Positions 51,417 to 64,000 are shown, counted from the stretch's first letter. The stretch: 64,000 nt of DNA from Haematococcus lacustris (GCA_030144725.1 JASKMD010000026.1:11152616-11216615), one strand, 5' to 3'. Notes: generated by a model not told the origin, from the sequence alone. Numbers and translations are program-made.

Positions 51417-54400
51417 ATGGTTGCCAATGACGGGCACGCGCTGGTTCAGACCCATCTCAATGCCACTGCAATTGACAGCGACGAACCGCGGCTGCACCCC
51501 TTGCTTGCCATCTGTCTCATTTATGGCGTACTGGTAAGGCTCATATGCCCTCACCCTCCATCTATCAGCTGTAGCTCGTATATTGCTTGCAACTTGTATC
51601 AGAGCTGATATGAAGGCCAGCCTGGCAACTGCCCATCTCCCTCTGGTTGCAGCTGCTCATGGTCGCTGCTCAAACAGCACTGTTTCTGTGGCGCAAGAAG
51701 CACCAGAGGTCATATGACTTGGTGCGCTGCCACGAGCACAACACAGTGGTGGTGCTGTGCTGATGGTGCATGTGGGTCATGCTCTCCCGCTAGATCAGGG
51801 CCTGGCCAGGCATCCAAGATCTTCCAGATCAACATAGATCAGGGAACTGTTCCAGTGACATCTCCCATGTCATGTCCACTGCCACTGCTCCAGCCACTGC
51901 TCTTGCAGCAGTGCATGACTGGCTGGTCGCTGGGTGCGCTCACACACCTTTAGCTTGCTGGTCGTGTCAGGGGTCATGGGGAAGCACATCATGCATTGCT
52001 AGCATGTAGTGTAGAACACGTCCAGCTGCTATGGCTGCTGTTGGGACATGGTCAATGACCCTGCAGCTGCATTCAGCACACCCTAAACCTCTCCAGGGCC
52101 TTGTTCGCCAGCACGCCAACGTGGTTGCAGGCTAAAAAACTGCTGCTATCTCTGCTGCTGCTAGATGTGCGCGTAGTTGGTGTCAACTAGCACCCTGTTC
52201 AGCAGCCCACTCAGTCAGCAGGGCTGCTGTGCAGCATGTTGTTGCATGAGCCCAAGAGGGTGCGACCTATGCCCTGCCTGGACCAGCCCCACCGCCCACG
52301 CTGCAGCTTGGTCATGGGGATGTCACTGAGCAGCTGTGCTATGGTGCCACGAGCTCCTAAGCTGCTGAGGCAGTTGTGGCTCACTGCTACTGCTCTCTGA
52401 CCCTAGCTGTGCTCTATGTGATGGCCATGCCCACTGCCAGACACCCTGTCCCTGACCCCTGCTCCTGCAGCCCCGCCATCATTAGTCTGCAAAGGCAGAG
52501 TCAGGTCAGGCCCATTTGGGGCCTTCACGGCTCATTTCCACGAAGTGATGAACAGCATTTCACATAGTGTCCGACAGTCATCTAGATGGACTGTCAGACA
52601 GTCAGCCAGACAGTCAATGATGGACATGGCATGACCCGTGGGGTGTGGGGTTTGGAGTGTGCATGCCACGCCAGCACCAGCCGGCCGGCCGGCTGCCAGG
52701 ATCAGGAGTACCAGGATGGGAGCAACGCACAACTCATTGCAGCAGGTTACTCTATGCACATGCACATGCGCAAGAGCCTGTGATGTGGTGCGCTGCAAAT
52801 AGCATCACATAGCATACGTATGACACTGTGCTGATGGTGCATGTGCTCTTGTGCTTCATCTGGGCAAGGCACGGCACCATCGTGCTAAGTCATGGCCAGG
52901 CCCCGGGTCATGAGCAGTCACCTGACGCTGCATGTCTAGCATGCTGCAGGTCACCCTGGTGGGCCTCTGGCTGATGCCGCCCCTGTTCTGCATACAGCTG
53001 CACTTCTGGAGGTTCTTGGTGGTGAGTCCGGGTACACACTGCCAGAATGCCAAGGTGTCCTGATTAGGACAGCCATTGCCTGATGAGGCACTGCACAGCC
53101 AGTCTGTCACGCCAGTCTGGTGGTTGACCAATAGCACTGTGAGCATCACAGCTGGCAGCAGGGCCAGAGCAGCAGGGCCAGCAGCAGGGTCAGCAGCAGC
53201 TGCAGCAGGGCCAGGGCAGCACGCCCAAAGCGGAAGGACACCATCATCAGACCGCCATCAGCTGACCATCACATGATGCAGAAACCTGGTGCAGGCAGTG
53301 ATGAAGGGGATGGCTGCCCATGCAGTGAGTCACTCAACCTCTGTACGGCAGCTCTTATTGGCACTGCTTTTGCTGCTGCAACTGTTGCTGCTGCCACCAC
53401 CGCCACCACTGCTTCTGCTGCTGTACCTGCCCATTGACCTCAGCACTGCATGTGGTGTGACCCCAGGTGTGGTTCATCTACTCCAGCATCACTGGCTACC
53501 TGCTGTCCCTGTGTATGTCAAAGAAGATTCAGTCCACCACACCACGCCAGGTCAGAGCCTGCTCACCTCTTGCCTGCCAGCCTGGCCCCTGCTGTCCGCA
53601 GCCTGACCAGCGCTTTGCTACTCTCTGCGCAGCCCTCTGCCTCACCCCAGCCCGCCCTGCCACACCACACAACCCCACCACATAGCACCCTGCCTCTGAC
53701 CCCTGCTCCTGTAGCCCTGCAGCCCCGCCCCGCCCCGCCCTGCAGCCCCGCCCCGCCCTAATCTGCCCTTGGCCACCTTGCCCTGCCCTTGGCCACCCTG
53801 CCCTGCCCTGCCCTTGGCCACCCTGCCCTGCCCTTGGCCACCTTGCCCTGCCCTTGGCCACCCTGCCCTGTCCTTGGCCACCCTGCCCTGCCCTTGGCCA
53901 CCTTGCCCTGCCCGTGGCCACCCTGTCTGCTCAGGTGTACTCTTGGTTTCTGGGAGGCTTCAGAGTGTGCCTGGCTATAGGCTTCACTGGCTACATGCTG
54001 ATGCTGCTGGAGCTGTTGGGCGCAGGGCCCATGCTCAGGCTGCTGCTGCCCAAGGGCACCTCCTTGGATGTGTTGTGGTGAGCCACTCCTTGCCTAGGCA
54101 ACCTCCCTGTGGGGGGGAACTGCATGCTGACTTGTGTGACTTGTGGATGCTCACCCTCGTGGTGGGCATAAGGTGTCCAGGTAATACCTGCATGGACTCC
54201 TCCCATTTAGCGCAGGTCGCATGGGTGGTGGTAGACTGGTCCAGGGCTGTGAGTGACCTTCACACCTATGCTGCCAGGTGTGGTCACTCATGGCCACAAT
54301 GATAGTGAGCACAAGCTCCACCACCAAGACTGCATCAGGTTCAGCATCAGCATCAGGTCCAGCATCAGGTTCATGAGCTTAAGCCTGAGCCAGGCAAGAG

Positions 54401-56792
54401 CAGGAGGGCACAGGCAGGGTCGTACAGTTGGTGGCTAGCAGGCCGTGGATGAGTTTGCCTCATGGTGATGGCCACCACATGCTGACCTTGCACATGGCCA
54501 CCACATGCTGTAGGTATGGGCTGTACTTTGGCGTGCTGGGTCGGGACTGTGCCGAAGTTGCATCAGACCGCATGGTGGGTGGGTGGCTGGTACAGGGCTG
54601 GCAGGCATTGCTGCGCTGTCATTGTGCTGGTAGTTCCGTTAGGGTGCCACGAGGTGTCGAGGCCACGAGGTGTCGACAACGGATGCAGGAGACACACAGG
54701 TAATAGTAAGGGCTGAGTGGTGTCGCAGCCAGTTGTGGAGGGATGAGGGGAGAAAGGGGAAATGGAGCATGTACTTCATGCACACCCCAGGGGCAAGCCA
54801 GCATGAGCCACATGCAGTTATGCAGCAAAACAAAGAAATGGGCACTGGCATGGAGGTTGCACGGTTGCGATGGAGCCAAGGCGGGTGGGTAGGGTCATGG
54901 AGGCAAGAGTGAGGCCAGCTGCCAGTGTGAGAGTCCAGTGTGTGGTGCAGGCCTGTGCACTGGGCACCCAGGGCCGCCGCCTGCTCAACACTGCAAACAG
55001 CTGCGGCATTTGTGGCAATGAGCTGCAAGACTTCAGCCACCTGGGCGAAGATGTGAGTGGAATCCATACGTTCTCTACGCTTGACTCCACCCACCCGCCC
55101 GCCCGCCCACTGTTGCCACTCAGCATGGGTTGTGATAGAGTTCACTTGCACGCTGTCGACTTGCAATGTGGGCTCTGACGAATTCCTGGCTGCTGTGGTT
55201 GGGGCAGCCGACACCCAGCCCCACCCTGCCACCCTCCCACAGGTGCCCCTGCTGCCCTGCTGCATGCTATGACCTGCATCACAATGTCTTGGGGCCTTGG
55301 AGCCTCAGGCCCACCCTGCCTCACCCTGCCTAACCCCGCCACCCTGCCCCTGCTGCGCCACCTCATACCCTGTGGCCCTTATCACAGTGTGACACCTTGT
55401 GCCAAGGGCGTGTGGCCTTGCAGCCTCAGCCCCTCATGGCGACCCCAGCCCCCTTGTGACCTGTCACCCACAGGAGTCTCCAGCGGTTGAGAAGTGTGTG
55501 CAGCTGTCCTGCAAGCACTGCTTCCATGAACTGTGTGTTCGTGGCTGGACCATGGTGAGCTGGGTGGGCCTCAGCCTGACCTACCTTCCTTCCAACCGCC
55601 ACCTTCAGATGCCTGTCTCCTCTTTTTGAACAGACTGTCCAGCCCTTGCCTAGAGAGGCCAGTGTTAGGAAAGTGGTGAAGACAGGTCAGCCAGTCCCTT
55701 ATAGTGTTTGCAGTTTACCAATGCTATTGTGTGAGACCCATCTTAGCTTGTGCTTTGGAGTTTATCACTGTTGTGTTTGCAGAGTGCTCGCTCATTGTCT
55801 CGGGTGTCACTGCAAACAGAAAGGCCCATCTGCCTGCCCTCTCACTGCAAGCAGCCTCCCTAGCCAGTACGTAATGATGGTAGTGGTGATATCGTCATGG
55901 CAGTACATGGTGATGATGTGGTGGTGGTGGTGGCAGGGGTGGTGGTGGTAATGGTGGTGATGGCACTGGTGATAGTGGTTGGGATAGTCAAGCTGGTGAT
56001 GGTGCAGCTTGTGCTGGAGCTGCAGGTGGGCAAGAAGGACACCTGCCCAGTATGCTGTGAGAAGGTGGATCTGCGGGCGTTGTGGGCTGATAGGCCTTGG
56101 GAGACCCGCAACCTCAGCTGGTGCGCCCCACCTGCTGCTGCCTCCTGCTGCTGCTGTCACCCACTGCTGCCACCCACAGCTGCCACCTGCTGCTGCTGCC
56201 ACCCACTGCTGCCACCTGCTGCTGCCACCCAGCTTCTCAGCTCATGCATGCCTCTCTTCACGCTATGGCATGCACTCCAGCAATGCAAAGATGGCTGAGA
56301 TTGTCTGCACCATCCACTGAGGGCACAAACACCATTACACCACCCAGCCTTGTTTCCTGCCGCCCCCATGTCACGTAGCATCAAGCCCCAGGCATATGGC
56401 TGCTCAGTGAATGGTCACAATGATCTTAGTGAGGTGTGACAACCCTGCTGTCAGTCCCTTGTCTGTCATGACTCACCGCTCATCCGATGTCATGTGCTCT
56501 GCTTCACCACCCCACTCCCAGCTGTCGCCACCTGCTATCCAGGATTCAAATGCTGGACTCCCTGCGCTATCTGGTGGTGTGGAACCCGCTGATCCTGGGG
56601 GTGCTGTCGGTTCTGTTTCACTTCATTGCACCGCACCCTCCCCACCACCACACCCTCCACCACGATCTACCATCCTTGGCGCTCGGCAACACCACCACCC
56701 TAGCTTTGGGTTTTGGCAACATGACGCACATAGCCCCAGCTTTGCTGCTGGGCTTGACGAATAACAGCAGTATGCCCACCATGGCCAGCTGA
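51417..56792 (+). CDS. RNF121-like membrane RING-type E3 ubiquitin ligase
   Basis: Ten exons: 51417-51533, 51653-51721, 52950-53021, 53467-53550, 53935-54077, 54514-54574, 54951-55052, 55474-55554, 56026-56120, 56543-56792. Every junction is GT-AG and in phase, giving 357 residues. Hydrophobic segments near the N-terminus (PLLAICLIYGVLLLMVAAQ), then TLVGLWLMPPLFCIQLHFW, VWFIYSSITGYLLSLC, the FTGYMLMLLELLGAG region and YGLYFGVLGRDCAEV, match the multi-pass RNF121/RNF175 family in order. The RING follows: CGIC, LSCKHCFHELCVRGW and TCPVCCEKVDL, with the Cys/His ligands in place. A C-terminal segment (LRYLVVWNPLILGVL) also matches the family. Animal RNF121 sits in ER/Golgi membranes and acts in protein quality control, and the same role is inferred. 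The start ATG gives a short N-terminus. Introns carry minisatellites. Confidence 0.9.
53700..53930 (+). repeat. Minisatellite in RNF121-like intron
   Basis: CCCTGCCCTTGGCCACCTTG-type 15-20 bp units fill the intron just before the exon starting VYSWFLGG, preceded by a CCCCGCCCTGCAG-type stretch. The pyrimidine-rich array runs straight into the acceptor. Confidence 0.9.
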
Positions 56793-58038
56793 TGGGCGGC
56801 GCAGCACCTTCCTCATCAGCATAGCTGGTCACAAGTATGAACGCCAAGGCTGAGCCATAAGACCCCTTACTAGGGGTGGTGTTTGGTCTGTGTGGAGTAA
56901 ACCTCTCACACACATGGCATGGCTGCCTTCCACCTTTAATGTTGCCTGACCCCTGTGAGAGGGCTATAGACTAGAGTTGGTATGACAAACATGCACTGCT
57001 GCAAGCTGAAAAATGCTCATAGGGAGGCACACTACTGTCCCTCAGGCTGCTGCTGCTGGGCCTTGGGTGGCTGGCAGCTAGACCACTAGCACAGTTCCCA
57101 TTCTGTGCCATTCTCTCTACCAATGTGTTGCATGTACAAAACTGCATTGCGCCACTGGTCCACCCACCTGCCCAATAGTGGTTTGAGGATATGGGCGGAC
57201 TTGCCGATGCCCTGGCTTAGAGTGAGGCTGTTATGTCGAAGTGGCTTTGCATTGGAGCTGAGTCAACAGGTGGCACAATGCTGTCGTTGCTCTAGGAGCC
57301 ACAAGGATATGTGCTTGTCCTCCTCTTCAAGAGTTTAGGGCTCTCCGTCGTGGGTTGTGGGTCAATTCACAAACATGGGGGATTGTCAACTTGCAGCACC
57401 CAGGGACGTTGGCATGCGCTATATGCGCTGACAGATGAAGCAAACAAAAGTATATGTTGGTCATCAGCTAGTCACATGGCAGTGAGCCCTCGTCCCCAGT
57501 GAGTAATCGGCTCACGAGATCATAACGAGCCAGTCGACCACGTGCTCGTGACTATTAAAAGCTGTCTATTGTACATAAAAGCAGAGGTAATCAAAATGAT
57601 AAAAGTACAGGCCCAGCTGCAACAAAAACAGTACAGGTCTCACCTCATGCAACCATTTAGCAGCAAGCGAAACAAAAACTGCAGGTAGGGGAACGATTGC
57701 AAGGCATAGTTGATAAGAACCAATTATATCAGTCATACAACATCTAGGATCACCAGAAGATGCTATGTGCATTCGCACAGATGACATTGAAACATGGCAT
57801 AAGCTCTGTATGCAATCAATGACACGGCTAGGGGGTTGCAAGGCTTGTGCTAATGTGCATTGACTACGACAGCAACAAGCATGAGAACGCTCAATAGTCA
57901 CATGTTTGTCGTACACAGATCACGAGGCAATCAGGAATGCATACTGTGTTCTATCAGTACTTGGCATAGGCTGGCGCCAGGGGGGCTACGGTCGTGTTGA
58001 GGTGTGCCGCACCCGACAGAGGAAGCTGGGGCACCTGT
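56793..58038. other. Intergenic region 3' of the RNF121-like gene
   Basis: The first part is presumably 3' UTR. A 116-codon minus frame (57,566-57,916) has a hydrophobic end but no recognised family and is not claimed as a gene. Confidence 0.4.
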
Positions 58039-58590
58039 TCAAGGTACATGTTCATGCTCCACGATGCTCCATTGGTCGTCAAAGCTGAAGGTGTGGCTTG
58101 GCTGGGCCGAGCAGGGCAGGGCAACCGCCTGGTCAACGTCGTCATCGAGCTCAAAGCCACGTGCCACATAGACGTACTCCTCATCGTCTGCTTGAGCGAC
58201 AGTCCCCCCCAAAACGGCTTGCGGACATGGCGGGCATTGCGGAGGTTTTCGACTTGCCGATGAGACTAAGCTGGGCTCGCTCAGCAACTGGTTGCACCAC
58301 ACTGAGTCGCTCATTGCGCTGCATTGTTGCGCGGCTGGTGGTGCGTGGAAGTTGGCTTGCTCGCGATGCTCCATATATTCGCGAACTGCTTTCCTGTGCG
58401 CCTTGAGCTTGCGTTTCTCTGCTCGTGTGGGCCTGGCATGTAGCACTGCTAGTTGCAACGGCTGGAGCGAGTACGTGTCCAGCAAGCGAGACATTGGGTA
58501 CGTTACAGGAGCAGCGCCTTTTTTGCTTGAGCAGCGAGTACACGGTCTTGGTGCCTGCTCTATATTACGCAACTGCTTCCCACCAGGCAC
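58039..58590 (-). CDS. Hypothetical basic protein, 183 codons
   Basis: An open frame from ATG 58,590. The N-terminal part has Cys-x2-Cys (CTRCSSKKGA), then a strongly basic helix (RAEKRKLKAHRKAVREYMEHRE). The C-terminal half is acidic (ADDEEYVYVARGFELDDDVD) and ends near DDQWSIVEHEHVP. No family is recognised. A second frame continues protein-like sequence past the stop to about 57,954, so the real gene may be longer, with a frame shift or intron near 58,045. It could be part of a mobile element. Confidence 0.35.
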   Translation of the reverse strand: MPGGKQLRNIEQAPRPCTRCSSKKGAAPVTYPMSRLLDTYSLQPLQLAVLHARPTRAEKRKLKAHRKAVREYMEHREQANFHAPPAAQQCSAMSDSVWCNQLLSEPSLVSSASRKPPQCPPCPQAVLGGTVAQADDEEYVYVARGFELDDDVDQAVALPCSAQPSHTFSFDDQWSIVEHEHVP

Positions 58591-59524
58591 ATGTCCAAGT
58601 CGGTTTATAACCAGAACCTGTTCTAAGGGTGTCTAAGTACTAACAGTCGTGTCAAATCAGTGTGGATAAAGGTAAGTAAGTAAGGATAAAGGTAAGTAAG
58701 AACGTACCGGTGCGGATGTGTCTAGTCCCGTGCAGGAAGAATTTGTCATCAACTTCTTAGACCATGACGACGCACTACAGCCACAACTTAACCTTAGCAG
58801 TCGTTTCCTTCAACTTTCACGCCAGCAATGTGCCAACCACCATGCGGGCCACATCACACTGGACAAGCCCACAATTGTAATGAATACATATCTCTACTAC
58901 ATATCTCTACTACATCTTCTCTCCAAGCTACATCAGTTAGTACAGCAGCAGTCGAGCTTTAATGAATTACGGGAGGTGGGGGAGAGGGCAGTCTTTATTT
59001 ACCCTATGAACCCTACTACCTTGGATTAATCCTTTAAAACACGGAACTTCCTTACCTCGAGTAACGATCTCTTGAACAACAGTTGCCATATGATGAATTT
59101 GAAACGGAAGGTCGGACATGGTGCAAGTGTCTGTGCAAGGCATGCACCCCACGGTTCCTCCGTGACCATGGTGCGCTCATGGCTTTTATGCATTCTACTC
59201 TCAGTACGAGGCACTGTTTAGTCAAAACATCCATCGTCATTGCATTCGGAGCCTCTTTGAGCTTGGTCGGGGTCATCATCCGCTCGCTGACGAGCTGACG
59301 AGATTTAGGAGATAGAAGTGGCGTGCGCGGGAGTGTCGGCCCTTTGTGGCAGTGAGTGCTTTGTTGCAGTCTATGACAGAGAACGAGATAGTGGCTTCCC
59401 TTCTGAGATGCGGGCATCAGTCGTGATACAAGCCTGGACCGCGGCGGGTGCTTGCAGGATTTTGATTTAATTCGCTTCAGCGCGCCATCGTACTACCTTC
59501 TCTTCTCCAAATCAGCGATTCAAG
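58591..59524. other. Region with a Cys-rich coding fragment
   Basis: At about 59,082-59,220 (+) a frame reads PYDEFETEGRTWCKCLCKAC followed by TPRFLRDHG. The CxCx2Cx2C cluster could be a zinc-binding fragment. No start, stop or domain supports a complete gene. GGATAAAGGTAAGTAAG is tandemly repeated near 58,665-58,700. Confidence 0.3.
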
Positions 59525-62500
59525 ATGGTGGAAGTGCAGGGAGGCAAGCTGAAAAAGTTTATAATCAAGCAGTTCCTGCCTTTGGGTAAGAATACCATCC
59601 TTGCCTGCATGTTCGTTCTGCCGAGATACTGCTCGACGCATACATGTCGAGAATCGAAACATCATGCTGCGTCGCCGTCTCCAGGATTTGTGGTCGGCGT
59701 GGTGTTCGCGATGGTGTGGGATGTGCCCGGCCACTTTCTTTACGGCATCAAGGTGCGAGAGCTCATTTTGCGCAAGGATGGTGCCAATTTTCATAGTTGT
59801 TTGCAAGCCTACCACACTCAGTATAGCAGGGTTAGGAGCACTAGGAGACTATTACAGCCTGGAGGGTACCGGATGGTCTGCCGATCCTCCACATCTCTGT
59901 TCAGCCAGGCTGCTAGGCTATCTGGTTGTGGCTATTGCTGACCATGGGGAAGAAGTGTGCCGTAGTGCTCAAACTCAGCCTCAAAACCTCTTCGCCCATT
60001 CAGGCAGGCTGGCAGGCAGGATAGGAGCACCTCCTTTATTAGCCAACCCGCAGAGATCTTCAATGCAAAGGCAGGAAGATGGGACGCTCAGGAGGAAACC
60101 CTCTTACATACACGGCATGGGCGCCCAGCGTGAGCCTGACAAGCCTTGGCTTGATGCCGTACTAAACTGTGAGGCGAGCTCTGACTCGTGGTGCATGGTG
60201 GGGATGTGGCTGTCTTGCGGCACCTGGTGGCACCACATCTGGCCTGGTGTGGCAGACTCCTGTGGGCCCCTTGCTGCTGTTAGCGAGGCACAGGTCCCAG
60301 CATTTCTAGAGCGTGGCAAGCAGCCAGACAAGAGGACGTCGCAGGTCACCCTAATTTGTAGTAGTAGATCTGAGAAGCGCTTACAAAGCAGTTGGTGACT
60401 CGACATTTCTGTGTGATCTCTCGCCACTTATTGCCTGGCCTTGGGATCTCTGTTTGTATCCCTTGGTGCTTAAGCAAAGCTTCAGCAGCTGGCGCTGCAG
60501 GGTCAACGCTGAATCTGTGCCCCAGTCTACAAACCTGCCTAGATGGTATGGGGAGAGGGACCTGCAGCAGCCGTACACATGTCGATGGTGCCCCTGGCAG
60601 GCTGGGTCGCAGGAGCAGTTGGGGCACTACAGCAGACCCCATACCAGCTTGTTCCTGCAGGCTTCAGGATGGCCTCAACAGTTGCTAGTCCCACCCCACT
60701 CTTGGGGCACCTGGTCTGCAGGCTTCAAGTGGCTCTGGTCTATGTACAGCTCACAGGGCTGGTGTGTGTGTGCATCCAAGCAAACCTGGTGCTTGTTCAT
60801 CAGCACGACCCCTTCCTTTGCGCATATGGCCCTCAAGCACCATGTTCAAGGCGCTTGGCACAGTGCATGCATGACAGCCTCAAACCAGCTCTTGTCCCCA
60901 TCTCCTTGTCAGTTATCCTCCAACCCCCACCACTCACCCAAACCTACAGCCGCTAGTAAGGCTGCTGCCTGGGGAGCCTGGTACCAGGGGGGCCGCACAT
61001 AGGCACCTTTACACAACACATCAAGACACCACACCAGCTCCGACAAGTGATGTAGTTTGGGACAGTACTCACTCTTGCACCCACATCCTTTTGTAGCACT
61101 ACCACTAGACAGCAACATGCCTCAGCCTCGGCTAGGTTGAGCTAATCTCCCTGGTGTACAGGCGCTAGTTGGCCTGCTCTTCCAGGCGCCACTTGGCCTG
61201 CTATGAATTCCCAGTCCTTGTACCTGAGAGTCTGCAGTCTGCGTGATATTCACCTGAGCTAAAGGAAACAAGATCGGTGCGCTCATGGCAGCCACCTGAC
61301 CCCACTGCCATGGACTTGCACACACATACAAACGCCACCAGCGTCACCTTGCTGCATTTCTGAGAGGGGTGATGCATCACACAGCTCAACACATGGCCAC
61401 ACACGCATGCTGCTGCACGATCAGCACGGTTCACACCGTCATGCATCTGCAGCAGGCAGACGTGATGGCAGAGGCTGGGTGACACACCTAGAGACTGCAG
61501 CTTTGGCTGTGCTGCTCCCCTGACAACTACCTTGTCCATGCTTGCAGGTCAACGGCTGGAAAATTGTCTCCACCATCAACATCGCCATTGTGTTCCTGAT
61601 CTTTGGCCTGACACTGGAGACATCAGAGGTCAAGACAGCGCTCAAATCCGTAAAGGCCCTGATCATGGGCCTGGTCTCCATCCTGGGCATCACAGCCGTC
61701 ACAGCCTTCCTATTCGCCAACGTCGGCTTTGAGCCGCCTGAGTTCGGCATCGGGCTGGCCATCTTTGCCTGCAGCCCCACCTCCCTCTCCCAGTCAATCA
61801 CAATCGTCATCCAGTCCTACGGCAACGGTGCCCTGGCCCTGCTCTACACAGTGGCCACCAACCTGCTGGGCATTATTGTGTCACCCCTGACTGTGGGCCT
61901 GGTGCTGGGCCCTGCTGGGGCCATCGACAAGGTCGACCTGCTCATCAAGCTGCTGGTCCAGATTCTTCTCCCTCTGGTGGTGGGCAAGCTGCTGCGCGAC
62001 TTTGTGCCACCAGTCCTTCGTTTTGCTGTCCAGTATAAGGTCCCGCTGTACCTGTTCAACAACTTCCAGATCATCATGATTGTCTGGCAAACGCTCAGCT
62101 ACTCCCGGCACAAGCTGCTGGAGCAGAAGGCGTACGACATCATCCTGGCCATCATGGGCTCCATTGGCCAGCATTTCCTGTTCCTGGTCATGAACTTCAT
62201 CATCGCCTGGCTGCTACGCCTCAAGGAGTCGGAGCGCAAGGCCTTCGTCATCTCCTCGTCTCAAAAGTCGCTTCCCACCGCGGCTGTGTTGATTGAGGCC
62301 ATCAACAACCCCAACTACAACGCAGGCCTCATGACCATCCCCTGCATGGTGTTCTATGTCATGCAGCTGTTCATCGACAGCTTCATTGCAAACGGCTGGG
62401 CAGGCAAGTTCGAGCGTGCTGATGCCATGCGGCTGAAGTACGCGGATGAGCTGGCAGAGCTGTACAAGCTGGACGACCCTGAGAGTGCCATGTTCTTGCA

Positions 62501-62615
62501 GGGGCCCCACGCACCCAGCAATGCTGACGGGGCAGTGGTCATGTCCCTTGCAGATGCAAAGCATGGGGTTGCAGAGGACAAGCAGGGGCTGTTGACAGGG
62601 GTGCCTAGGTCTTAG
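59525..62615 (+). CDS. SLC10A7/BASS4-type solute transporter
   Basis: Three exons: 59525-59585, 59685-59752, 61548-62615. Junctions are GT-AG with phases 1 and 0, giving 398 residues. The ATG is followed by VQGGKLKKFIIKQFLPLG, the usual short cytosolic start of the SBF-like family, and no transit peptide is apparent. About ten membrane segments follow (FVVGVVFAMVW, STINIAIVFLIFGLTL, LIMGLVSILGITAVTAFLF, ALLYTVATNLLGIIVSPLT, LLVQILLPLVVGKLL, FLFLVMNFIIAWLL). Conserved family motifs include ACSPTSLSQSITIV and SSSQKSLPTAAVLIEAI, which line the substrate and cation path in this fold. The acidic C-terminal tail of about 60 residues is unconserved. Family members are Na+-coupled organic anion carriers, and SLC10A7 itself affects calcium handling and Golgi function. 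The substrate here is unknown. Confidence 0.9.
59753..61547 (+). other. Long second intron of the transporter gene
   Basis: 1,795 bp between two unambiguous exons, much longer than the other two-digit to low-hundred introns of this gene. It has open but domain-free frames (for example 60,454-61,002) and may hide a decayed insertion. Nothing recognisable was found. Confidence 0.6.
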
Positions 62616-64000
62616 ACTCTGATAAAGACAAGACTTGCAGCCCAGTAGAGCTGAGCCCTGCGGAGCTTAGAAGCAAGTAGGCATGTATGGTGCATGTCGT
62701 GCATGGAGTGAGGGGGCTCTTGACATGCATGAGCTTCAGAATACAATCAAACAAAAGAGGGTTGGACACCCCTGATAGAAGTCCCTGGTGCCTTAACCCT
62801 GCTGCTGCATCCAGCAAGGGCAAGGCCAAGGCCGCCATGCCTGCTGACATGGACATGGCTCCTTATCTGTGTGCCTGCATGATGGTGAGTACCTAAGCAT
62901 GATGGTCTCATGCTGCCTTTTCAGTATCGACCATCTCGACTGCTGTGGTGGTATGACTGGCTGAGGCAAGTTTTGACAATACCACAAAGGCTCCGTCATT
63001 TTGACCAGCTGCAGCTGCCGACTAGTCAGCTGCCTGGCCACAGCAAACTTAAGAAGTAAACATGACAGCTCTGCCATACAACTACCTGCACACTCTAACG
63101 CACACACATCTCCTTTGTAAGGAGCAATCGAATTGTTTGTTTGTGTGGCTCTTGGCATGACCCCTGGGGTACATCCCGGAATATGAACCCGCCCAGCAAT
63201 CCGACAAAGGTGGAAGCACGCGGAAAGGACCACTAGCCAAAAAGTGTATGGTCTTTGCACGGTGCTGCTGACACCCCAGTGAGATGCTCTGCATGCTTGC
63301 AGGCAGGGTCAGGCAGGTCCCCGGCCAGGTGTCAGGAAGGGCCCGGGCCATGAGGGGTCCCGACCCAACCCAGGGAATCTTGCGCGCCGACCTGCGACTC
63401 ACGTACGGTCACACCCAAGCTGCAGCGAGCGACCATGTTCACAGCCCGCGGCGGAGTCATGGCGGGCGGAGTGATTTGGGAGGCTTCAGGGCGAAACGCG
63501 AGTTGTAGCGCGCGTGAGTTACCGCGATAGCCTCAGCTCCCCAGCGTGGTGTGATTCGCATGCCTGGCACGGCGTGGCGGGGCCAACGGCCGGGGTGACC
63601 TAGAGCTTTAGCTAGTAGTAACCATGGAAAGGCACTCACCAGATGGGCGGAGCTGAACTGAGCCTTAGGCACGCTAGCAGTAGCCTTACATTAATAATGA
63701 GTAAGCAGCCTGTGTTCGATGATAACCCTTAAAGTACTTTGGAGTAGCATGAGGGCTTCTATCTTGGTCCCTCGGCAAACACAAGTGGCACGAAGACGAT
63801 GGGGCCCGATGGAGCAGCTGTGCTGGTGCTCACGAAGCGCGCACGAGCATGCCGGAAGAAATTGTCGAGGGTGCAAGAGCTGGAAGCAGCAAGCGCACAG
63901 GGCAAAGTGCTGACGTCTGAGCAGGTAGCGTAGGCGGATCACAGCATTGATTGATCGCGACAGATCGCATTCACCCCTGGACCTCTTCGGGCTGCAGTTG
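62616..64000. other. 3' flank and unassigned right end
   Basis: One exon-like piece with acceptor and donor (62,810-62,884, reading SKGKAKAAMPADMDMAPYL before GTGAGT) and an open stretch at 63,300-63,508 cannot be joined in phase. 63,637-63,757 is the second copy of the repeat at 51,066-51,185. No complete gene is supported. Confidence 0.35.

Noticed and set aside
51189..51554. Minus-strand frame of 121 codons
   Set aside because: It overlaps the first exon of the RNF121-like gene, whose ten-exon model is consistent. No domain is recognised in the minus frame.
60454..61002. Plus-strand frame of 182 codons
   Set aside because: It lies inside the intron of the transporter gene, Trp/Ser-rich and without domain similarity.

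Overview
The window looks like nuclear DNA of a chlorophyte green alga, most likely a chlamydomonadalean (Haematococcus/Chlamydomonas-like). Three things point there. Host genes have many short exons with clean GT-AG (some GC-AG) junctions. The DNA is GC-rich and saturated with minisatellites and pentanucleotide satellites. The largest mobile element is a Dualen-type non-LTR retrotransposon, a family first described from Chlamydomonas. The species assignment is an inference.

Layout. 1-871: 3' end of an unidentified protein gene. 1152-1255: array of palindromic 18-bp units. 1345-14298: two Dualen-type 5' ends lie head to head. One is a 5' fragment on the minus strand (1345-about 2992). The other is an almost complete plus-strand element (about 3364-14282), bounded by a 14-16 bp target-site duplication and interrupting another open reading frame. 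This element encodes a signal-like leader, a 2A ribosome-skipping peptide, a papain-like protease, an APE endonuclease, reverse transcriptase, a PHD finger, RNase H, a CCHC motif and a restriction-like endonuclease. One frame discontinuity sits near 8.0 kb. 14.9-25.3 kb: minisatellites in opposite orientations, long pentanucleotide satellites, intron-like repeat units, a tandem repeat cluster of about 780 bp, a TIR element and a telomere-like tract. 25.7-28.1 kb (minus): complete six-exon model of a U2AF large-subunit-like splicing factor. 29.6-30.5 kb: hAT transposase remnants. 31,658-32,157: 500-base gap. 32.2-33.5 kb: 3' part of a three-exon unknown gene.

34.9-49.1 kb holds four copies of a Crypton-like tyrosine-recombinase element. 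Copies A (+) and B (-) form a giant inverted repeat. Copy C (+) gives a full nine-exon gene of about 1,214 codons with all catalytic residues and a C-terminal GCR1_C-like domain. Copy D keeps only exon 1 and an intron repeat that has expanded into a 1-kb array. Copy A is broken by a tRNA-derived SINE whose 3' end matches the 3' end of the Dualen-type element, so the window appears to contain a LINE and the SINE it mobilises.

49.7-50.6 kb: a foldback element and a non-autonomous hAT element with an exact 8-bp target duplication. 51.4-56.8 kb (+): complete ten-exon RNF121-like membrane RING E3 ligase. 58.0-58.6 kb (-): unknown ORF. 59.5-62.6 kb (+): complete three-exon SLC10A7/BASS4-type transporter. 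Apart from these host genes the window is mostly mobile and repetitive DNA. All exon models are read from sequence only and rest on frame, phase and splice-site agreement.
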